This document shows positions 56,022 through 64,000 of a stretch of DNA of 64,000 nucleotides, piece after piece (the first letter of the stretch is position 1; each line of letters starts with the position of its first letter). The position numbers and the translations under genes were made by a program. The notes beneath the pieces are model-generated. The model saw only the letters and a program-made list of their open reading frames with translations, did no database searches and was not told the DNA's origin. The DNA comes from Spirodela intermedia (lineage: Eukaryota; Streptophyta; Magnoliopsida; Alismatales; Araceae): assembly GCA_902729315.2 (NCBI GenBank), contig LR746274.1, positions 8,140,537 to 8,204,536 of the forward strand. The letters are read 5' to 3'.

Positions 56022-57768
56022 CTCCTCTGATTCTCTTACCTCCGCGGGCGGATGCCCAGGATGCTGATGTGGGAGGACGGGTACTGCCGGACGAGGGCGG
56101 GGGAGGCGGACGGCGGGGAAGACCCAGTGAGAAAGGCCTTCAGCAAAATGTCCATTCAGCTCTACAACTACGGAGAAGGGTGGGTGCGCTGGGTACGTCT
56201 TGCCCTTCTTTTTTTCCTTTCAGAGAAAACTATACCCGACAAGTCAAATGCCACCAAAATTATGAAAAAATAAATTTAATACAATAAATAGTTTTATTGT
56301 GAGAAACGGGTCTTCTTGATTTTCCTATACTTAGCCAAAGGGTGAATACCATGATGCACATAGAACAAAGGTAGGCTAGTTAAAAATGGCGCCCATGCGG
56401 CTATTTGGGGGTCTAGAATGTGATGACGTGGTACTCCAACAAGGTACCATATGGAGAAACTCTAACCTTGTGAGCTTTAGTTTAGAGTCTTAATTATCAA
56501 ATTGGATGTGGGAGAGTCCAAGTCAAATTGGATGGCCACAAGAGGTGCCCTAAATGAATTGCGTAGGGGCACAAGAGGTGCCAAAGATTTTTGTAAGTCT
56601 AAATTCTTTAGTCTCAATTGATTGTGAGAAAAAAATCGTCAAATTAAAAAATATTTTTGTTCATGTAAATGATAATTATTAATTACGTAACACATTAATT
56701 TATATAGTGCGTTATTATTTTGTTCGGATTAATGAATCATGGTGTGATTTGACCTGATGTGATATGCACTGCGGACAGATTGATGGGGAAGGTGGCGTCT
56801 GATAAGTGCCACAAGTGGGTCTTCAAGGAGCCATCATCCTCTTCCTCAAATGACTGCGAGCCCGGCATCGCTAACTATTGGCAGAGCTCCTTCGACGCCG
56901 TACGTCACCCTCATCACACATACACACGCTCTCTCGCTCTATGGATTTTCTTATCTAGATGAGCTCGTGCCTTCAACAACAATACAAAGGGAAGGGGGAA
57001 GAGGATTAAAGATGAGAGAAACAGAAAGATGAGTAAGGAACGTATAGAGAGAGATGGAGAGAGATGGAGAGAGATGGTGATTGCGTAGAGGGAGAGAAAG
57101 ATCGAGAGAGGTGTGAGAGAGAGAGATCGGCAGTGATACAAAGGCGCAGATATTGCGGAGCGTGAAGAGAAATGGTTACAAGTATAGAAGTACAAAGTAT
57201 TTAAGAGCCTCAACAGAGAGATGCAGGCGATGTGTGAACCGAGGACGACCCGGAATGTCGTTAGGGAAGAGAGAGAGACTGTGAGGGATAGACGTAAAGA
57301 AAGGGATGGATAACAATACATATACTAAATTGAAGGACAGATGGATAGATAGATAGATAGCTAGAGAGAGGGAGAGAGAGTCGTGCCTTGGAGCGGTTAC
57401 ATCTCATTCGGATATCTAAAGAAGCAAGTAGAGCTTGCCAGTCTTTTTCTGCCTTCTCCTTCCCCTACCACGCCATTCATGAGGAAGCATTACTACTTTA
57501 CAATTATTTAACGTTTTAGAAGCCGAAATAATATCTCCCATTCTCTCTAATCTCTATCTCTTCCCCTTCTGTCTCTCTCTCTTCAGCTTCCCTCGGAATG
57601 GACGGATCAGTTCGCCTCCGGAATCCAGGTAAAACAGGAGAAAACCTGTCAGCCATTTCCTGCCACCCTTGTCGCTACTAACTAGCGACCACTCTTTCCT
57701 TCTGCAGACCATCGCTGTCATCCAAGCCGGTCATGGCCTCCTCCAGCTGGGTTCCTGCAAGATTGTAT

Positions 57769-57853
<85 letters not shown>

Positions 57854-60474
57854 CCTCCCTCTCTCTCTAGATCTCTATCTCCCTCTCTCTCTAGATCGAT
57901 CTCTCTCTATCTACATCTCTATCTCCCTCTCTCTCTACATCTCTATCTCCCTCTCTCTCTACATCTCTATCTCCCTCTCTCTCTCTACATCTCTATCTCC
58001 CTCTCTCTCTACATCTCTATCTCCCTCTCTTTTTCCCTACCTCCGTCTTTTTCGCCATATATATCTACACATGGATATCCGTAAGTTCCCGATTTATCTT
58101 TTTGCAGAATTTCTTTCTCATTCCACCTACCTCTGCCTCTCTATCCCTACTCTTCCTGCCTCTCCTCTGTCGCTAATAGATATGCCTACATGTATATTCC
58201 CTCTCGATCTTTCTCACTAAATCTCTCCCACTAGGCTCTTTCTACTCGCCCCTAAATTTCAAATTTTCTCTCACAATTTAACGTTGTTCTACTACAGCAC
58301 TATTGACCATCAGTTTAAAATGTTTATTTAACTCAATTTTCCCTAGAATCTTGAAAATTTTCATTAAATAACAGTTAAATTTTAATTTATGATTGTTACT
58401 TCCAGAATTTAAATGTTATAAATTCCGAAACATATTAAAATGTTCTAAGAAAGTGTAATTGTGAGCACGTTGTATCCAAAGCTCGTATTTTGTAAGTGTT
58501 GATCTTAAAAAATATTTTTTAGTGGAAGTTTCATGTTAAAGAAATATTGATTATTTTATTCATAACAATTTACGTATTTTTGCCTACATAGTAGCATTTT
58601 AGTTTAAATCCTTGAGAGAATGATTGTACACCTATTAAAAATATCCCTGAAATTGGTTACATCTATATTATGCATTTTACTATAATATTTTTTATTTAAT
58701 TATTAATTTTATGCATAAAATAATCAAAAAATATTTAAAATTACATAACCACCAAGCTTATCATAATGAGCTCCAAGTTCCATGTTTTGGGTGATTTTTC
58801 TCCACATGTATTATCAGATGAAGACTTTAACACTATCTTGACTTGAAAGCATAATTAATTGTAACTAGGGTTTGATACCAATAAGCACATATATTCTTGG
58901 AACTAATATTTTCCACTCTTACTCTTTAATGTGCTTGGATGTTGATGCCTGAATTGTTACTCTTAAATTCTCCTCCTGTGCACTCTTTTGCTTTCCACTT
59001 TCTCTTTTTCTCTTAGATTAAATAGTCTCACAATCCTATGAAAATGAAACTCTCGATTTAAATATATTTTCATTATCTACTTTAATTAAGTTTAATCAGG
59101 ATGATCAAATTTATTTAATTTTTAATAGTTTAAAATTTCAATTAATCAAAGATGTGATGGATTATGTTAGCATTGTATGGTAAATGTTCCTTAGATTATT
59201 TTCAGTAGAACTTAAGAAACTAGATATCATATAAACAAAATTTGTTGCTTTATTTAAAACTTGTCACCAATAAGTAGATTAATGTCTTGATACCTCAAAG
59301 CTATTCCATCATTAAATATATGCGTCCAATGTACAACCCAATTGTTAAAATGCTCATACTCTATTTTTGTAAAATAATTAGGGTTTAATACAAAGAGGTG
59401 TATTAGGTCTATCCAACATTGTTTAGTTCGATGTAAAGGTATTTTTGGGTACATAACCATGCATGAACTGAGAATCTACAAATGAAGCTTAAAGCCATGT
59501 ATAAGTGTTGGTTGTGACTTTGATGCCTAAAATAGTTAACGCAATCTCTCTTTCTCTCTTTCTCAGTCCCTAATTCCCTCTCAATCTATGTACGTGTTCT
59601 ATCAATCTGTTTCCAGCCTCATTTGGCGGCAAACTACTTCAGTTCCGTCATGCTCATACATCGTCTTCACTTCGTCTTCCCTGCCTCTATCTCTCTTTCC
59701 TGCGCCTCCCACTCTCTCTACATCATCTTGGGGTATCTCTCTACAACTCCCTTTGTCTTATATCCTCTCCCTTTTCTCTCTACTATCTTTGCTTCATATC
59801 TCTCTCCCTCCTCCCCCCATTCTCTCTCTCTGTCTCCCTCTCTTTATGTATCTGCTCCGCGGCTGTCCTGATATTTGTACCGTCAATGGATAACAAATAG
59901 CTTCCAATGAATGATGCGCAGATACCCGAAGACCTACACTTCGTGTTGAGGATGAGGCACACCTTCGAGTCGCTGGGTTACCAGTCCAGCTACTACTTCT
60001 CCACCATCTTCTCCTCCTCCTCCTCCTCCTCCTCCGCCGCCGCCGCTGCCGCCCGTGCCGCCACCTCACCCTCCCCGTCCCACTCCTTTCCCTCCCACCT
60101 CTTTAATTGGTCCACGCCCCCCCTCGCCCCCGCCTCCTTCCACCACGCCGCCCCCGCCCACGTGGGCTTCTCCGAGGGCTGCCAGATGGACGACCCCGAA
60201 ATCAAGTGGCCCACCGGTCTCTCCTTCTTCAACGCCCTCACCTCCAGGGCAGACGACGCCGAGCTCCTCTTCGGCGGCGCCGCCGGCGAAGCGCTGGGAA
60301 CCAAGGCGGCGGCCACGTCGCACCGCCGCGTTGTCCTCGGAGGTAACCAGAAACCCCTGCCCTGGCCATACCCCGTTTCCACCGGCTTTCATGCATTCAT
60401 ATCTCTGAAGCTCACCGCATGTGAGCCGTGAACATGCAGAGTTGCAGGATCAGAGCCGGGCGCACCAGGAATGA
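55640..60474 (+). CDS. RSS3-like: RSS3-like protein with bHLH-MYC_N domain, paralogue B
   Basis: Exons: 55640-55806, 55897-55947, 56060-56179, 56779-56899, 57587-57628, 57708-57764, 59922-60342, 60440-60474. They give 1014 nt, one open frame of 337 aa plus TGA, with GT-AG introns. Exon lengths 167, 51, 120, 121, 42 and 57 equal those of paralogue A; exon 7 is 18 nt longer (421) and exon 8 is again 35 nt. Domain order is the same: bHLH-MYC_N at about 26-215 with MVALHEALRNVC, VFWTIRPRP, MLMWEDGYC, GEGLMGKVASDKCHKW, TIAVIQAGHGLLQLGSCKI and HFVLRMRHTFESLGY. A Ser/Ala linker follows, then KWPTGLSFFNALTSRADDAE from residue 281. The start is the first ATG that begins the MGGS N terminus shared with A. 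Probable role is as for A: nuclear cofactor in JAZ/bHLH transcription. Intron 6 is twice as long as in A because of CT repeats and an AT-rich insertion. Other bHLH-MYC_N families such as LHW are less similar. Confidence 0.88.
55985..56019. repeat. (CT)n run in intron 2 of RSS3-like B
   Basis: Pyrimidine run on the sense strand. The equivalent intron of paralogue A carries a GA run on the + strand (49695-49729), so the repeat was present before the duplication or arose twice. Confidence 0.9.
57771..58036 (+). repeat. (CT)30 microsatellite and about 24-bp minisatellite in intron 6 of RSS3-like B
   Basis: A 60-bp CT run begins six bases after the intron 6 donor. It grades into a minisatellite with a unit close to TACATCTCTATCTCCCTCTC, about 24-26 bp, repeated five to six times to about 58030. 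Open frames through it encode only Ser/Leu/Tyr-rich repeats. Confidence 0.9.
58260..59540. other. AT-rich stretch in intron 6 of RSS3-like B, absent from paralogue A
   Basis: Intron 6 is 2157 bp here and 1003 bp in A. The excess is this AT-rich block between two CT-rich stretches. An insertion is likely, but I found no terminal repeats or coding remnants that identify a transposon. Confidence 0.45.
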
Positions 60475-63230
60475 CTCCACGGCGGCGCCAAGGCTGACGG
60501 GTGACCTCAACTCCATTCCTCGCGGAATAACCTTTCAGCGGTTTCTTTTCCCTTTCCCTTTTCCTCTTATTTTTGTCACATCGCTTGATAAGGTACCAGT
60601 TCCGGTGAACTTAAATCGCATGCCGGAAAAGAGTCATCATACCTCGCCCGCTCTGTAGCCCCCCACCCCTCGTGTTTACTTTCAGTCGTGCGATGCTTAC
60701 TTTCCAACGCGGTCAATATAAGAACTACCTTTTTAACGTTTATACGTTTTTTAAAACCTTTAGGGACATTGTGTTGAACAACGCGATATTTAGTGTTAAA
60801 CAACTTTTTCAACCTTAATTTTAAATTTATATATTTAACTCTTAAGGTAAATCGTATCTCACATTGAATGCTTCTGTTCATGTAAGTTTAACTTATTTTG
60901 TAGGAAATAAAATGTAATTGATCATGCTACGTACATGTTCTTTCATTTATGATCCCCAAAAAGTAGCTCAAAATGCGTAAAATATTATTCATTTATTTAT
61001 CATGCTTGAACTCTTAGAATGTTAGAAAAGAATGTGAAACTATATAAATCATTTTCTAGTCCTATCTATACTATTGAACGGATTCTTGAAATCTCTATTT
61101 TTTTATTCATATTGTAATAATCCATAATGGAGGAAACAACTATGACACTTTCACTTTATGATACTTTCACTTTTGAGATTGTAACTATCAATATTTTTAG
61201 TTTAATTTGGACAATCATAATCATATATATTTTTTTAATTTTTTTCCTTTCCTATTCAAAAGAATTCAATCCAAGCTATCAACATAGATCTTGCTTTGAG
61301 ATAACAATGAGACACTAGATTGAGGAGTTTACTCCTCTTCTTTCTCTCCTTTCCTAATTAATTCATTAGATTGTTGACTTAGGTTCGATGATGTGGTTAT
61401 AATCTGCAAAGTGTTTGGTTGAGTTGTCCATTTTTAAGCTATGGTGACTAAACAGGATTTACATTTTTTAGTTATTGATCCTCTAATATTTTCATGATAG
61501 TGAGTACATTTTCTTGTTCGCCTAAAATCATATCTTATTTTATGCATTAAATGATTCTTTTAAAACGTACCTACTTAATCATGTTCATGATAATTCTATA
61601 ATTTTAAGAATATTTAATAAACAATTTCAAGATATATTTATTTTATAACAATTGGGATCTTCAATGACTAAGGAAATGAGAGGACACACCCAATAAGAAA
61701 ATAATCAAATTTATTTTTATCACTCAAGTAAATTCATCTAGTATGAAGAAGTGTATTTAAGTCTTTCATAAAAGCTATAGTGTGATGAAGTGAATCAACT
61801 TATAAGTACACAAGAAGCTAAGGGTGAAATGACAAAGACAAAATAGGAATAAGATGAGTTCCTCTAACATCGCGAAAGTGCCATATTGCAGTTGCTGCTT
61901 TGAACTTTTTGATCCATGAAATGATAAATCTTTGATAAATCAAGATAATATGATTCTATAGTGATTGACATGACATGGTTGAGGGTCATTGAAATACCTC
62001 AAATGCAGTCGATCAAAACATTTATAAACCTAAATTTCAGCAATTAAACTATAAATAATCAAGTATGGCAGAAAGTTCAGGGTCAATCCAGAAGGAGCAT
62101 GCAATTTGTGCGATTGAAATGAAATTGGCGGACAAAGTAAAGAGAAAAGTATGAGGATTAGAAAATGGGATCAAGGGAGATAACAAGAATCACAATCAAT
62201 TGAAAATCAATCACTGAAAAAGGGAAAACAAGAAAATATACTGTGAACGTTGAAATTCATTAAATCTAATGATTGAACCAGGTAAAATACAAATAAATCT
62301 ATCTCAATTCATTGTAATCAATAGGCAAGCCTCACACTAATCTAGATTATCACTAAAATAATCCAATGTGTGCCAAATCAAAAGATTATAAGCATTTCAA
62401 TGGTGGCAGAGCTCTCAATTCAAGTTGGGATTGCACTCTCAATAAATAACCAAACCACAAATAATTGATGCCAATTGAATCATCTCTTCAAGAGCTTTCC
62501 AATGGTGCATGGTGAAATGGAACAAATAGAAAAGGGAAAAGAACACATACATGGGGGGGTTTGAAAGGGGGATCGCCATCTGATTTTGATTGGATAGAAG
62601 AGACCATGCCAAGTCACCGATAGTCCATTAAAATGTTGTTGAATCCATGTGCACCACGTACCCCACATTGGCCTAAGTCTTAGGCCGATTCGTCAGTTTT
62701 GCTTTTGCTAGTGACCTGTTGGTTACACTTTTGCTGCTAACCTGTTGACAATTTAATGGTCAGACTCTTAATATTCCAGCCATTTGGTCACTTGGCTTGG
62801 TCCCCCTGGTTCAGCCCAGCTCAGCCCATTCTGATTTTCTTTTATTTTCTGCTTTTATTAATTCCTGAAAAATACCTAAAACTCTCGAAACAAAATCCTA
62901 GAAATTATAAGAAATTCCAGAAATTTCCGAAAAATCCTGAATAATTTTTTTAAAATTCTATAACTCATATAAAAAATATTTCATGCATAATTATTTAAAA
63001 TTAGTTATCTTAAAATAATATAAAAATATCAAAATGTTGATGTGAATGACATATTAAAATTATTTATCTTAAAATAATTGATGCCCATCTCCCTCTCTCT
63101 CAATATTGACGTGGATGCAGTCTAAAAGAAGACAAATAAATTTGAACACTACCTAGGTAGATTGAGTGTGGGTAATGACATATTGGGTAAAATTGAGGGA
63201 ATAGGTGGCAGTGAATCATGGCTTCTATTC
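60475..63230. other. Intergenic, mostly AT-rich; nothing firmly recognised
   Basis: No credible gene. The passage 62040-62110 (GCAGAAAGTTCAGGGTCAATCC and neighbours) and the A-rich CCTGAAAAAT/CCAGAAATTTCC passage at 62860-62945 resemble sequences common in plant LTRs, but ends and family are unclear. Confidence 0.45.
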
Positions 63231-63239
63231 TTACGATGT

Positions 63240-63553
63240 TATTTTTGTGGGGCCCATTTGGATATTTTAGTTGATCACTCCTTTTACTGGATATGGCTTG
63301 GGCATGATATTGGGCCGTTACATGTCAATATGCCCAGCCCCGGTTTTCCTTGTCTCCCGGCCCATAATTGAGCCGCGACAGAAAAATAGGCCCGGCCCAA
63401 TGCACCCACTGCCTATACCTTTGAACTGATCCTTCTCTCTCACCCCCCTCTCTGTCTCTTTATCCATCCATTTATCTACCAGTTGCTATCGCTCCTCCTC
63501 CTTCCCTGCCTTGCTTTTTTTCTCTTTCTCTTGGCAAAATTTGTTATCTTTTT

Positions 63554-63613
<60 letters not shown>

Positions 63614-63886
63614 TCTCTCTCTTATACCGGAATGTTTGAAGGGAGATTCTTTGGACCCGATATTTGATGGGTCTTTTCTGTCCCTCCCTTTCGACCGAAT
63701 TCTATTTCTCCTTCCTTCTCTCGTTCTCTCTCCCACTGCCCCTCTCTACTCTCTCTCCTCCCCACCGCGTCTCTCCGTCTCCCTCCCTCTTCCTTTCTCT
63801 CTTTGAAAAAAAGTTTTTCTTGGTACTTTCCACACAGCGTTCTAGTCTCTGTCACGCCTCCTTCTCTCTATATTTCATAAATAATT

Positions 63887-63928
<42 letters not shown>

Positions 63929-64000
63929 CCTCTCTCTATATTACATAAATTGCCTTCTGGGTCCCCCTTTTATCTCTCTCTCTCTCTCTCTTTCTCCGCA
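63240..64000 (+). promoter_or_regulatory. Possible promoter and CT-rich leader of a gene beyond the right edge
   Basis: GGCCC/GGGCC motifs cluster at 63250-63402 (including GGCCCGGCCCAATGC), followed by more than 500 bp of CT-rich DNA. This includes a (CT)n run at 63557-63611 and others near 63890-63924 and 63970-63992. The order matches that upstream of SSADH (GGCCC block, then CT-rich leader). No start codon with a credible frame is visible before the edge. Confidence 0.3.

Noticed and set aside
59993-60392. Minus-strand open frames of 108-129 codons opposite RSS3-like B exon 7, and the similar + strand 46073-46798 frame opposite A
   Set aside because: Antisense shadows of a GC-rich exon with GCC/TCC repeats. 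The sense frame carries the conserved domain and proper splice sites.

Overview
The window is nuclear DNA from a land plant, almost certainly a flowering plant. Genes are split by GT-AG introns, flanks are rich in LTR retrotransposon remnants, and long (CT/GA)n tracts are everywhere. The succinate-semialdehyde dehydrogenase protein reads more like monocot homologues than the Arabidopsis one (inference from remembered family features, not a tree). No bacterial genes, CRISPR arrays or rRNA/tRNA genes were seen.

Three gene models can be rebuilt completely. (1) A 20-exon succinate-semialdehyde dehydrogenase gene (ALDH5F1, SSADH) lies on the + strand at 12723-32741; its exons join into an uninterrupted 521-codon frame. 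(2) and (3) Two paralogous genes for RSS3-like proteins with a bHLH-MYC_N domain have eight exons each. They lie head to head at 46161-50081 (- strand, 331 aa) and 55640-60474 (+ strand, 337 aa). Their first six exons have identical lengths, and the reading frames are open throughout.

A fourth locus, at the left edge (1-4215, - strand), is an inverted copy of SSADH exons 1-4. It has lost the start codon and most of exon 1, and it carries a base change that should create a stop at the exon 4/5 junction. The window therefore holds two independent head-to-head duplications.

Layout: 1-4.2 kb, inverted SSADH copy; 4.3-12.3 kb, repeat spacer (GA minisatellite, an older LTR-like repeat, two oppositely oriented solo LTRs with target-site duplications, palindromic MITE-like repeats, and a 1.3-kb purine tract between 56-bp direct repeats); 12.3-32.7 kb, SSADH; 32.7-34.2 kb, GGCCC-rich flank with a (CT)n run; 34.2-45.95 kb, a decayed minus-strand Ty3/gypsy element (gag, protease, RT and integrase remnants and a primer-binding site) interrupted by later insertions, including a third solo LTR; 46.1-60.5 kb, the RSS3-like pair and a 5.6-kb shared upstream region; 60.5-64 kb, mostly unassigned AT-rich DNA, ending in a GGCCC-rich then CT-rich stretch that may be the promoter and leader of a gene beyond the right edge.

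SSADH belongs to the mitochondrial GABA shunt. RSS3-type proteins are nuclear cofactors in jasmonate-responsive transcription. Nothing in the sequence links the two functions. I found no convincing new biological system; the most notable features are structural (inverted duplications, solo LTRs with clean target duplications, and the purine tract).
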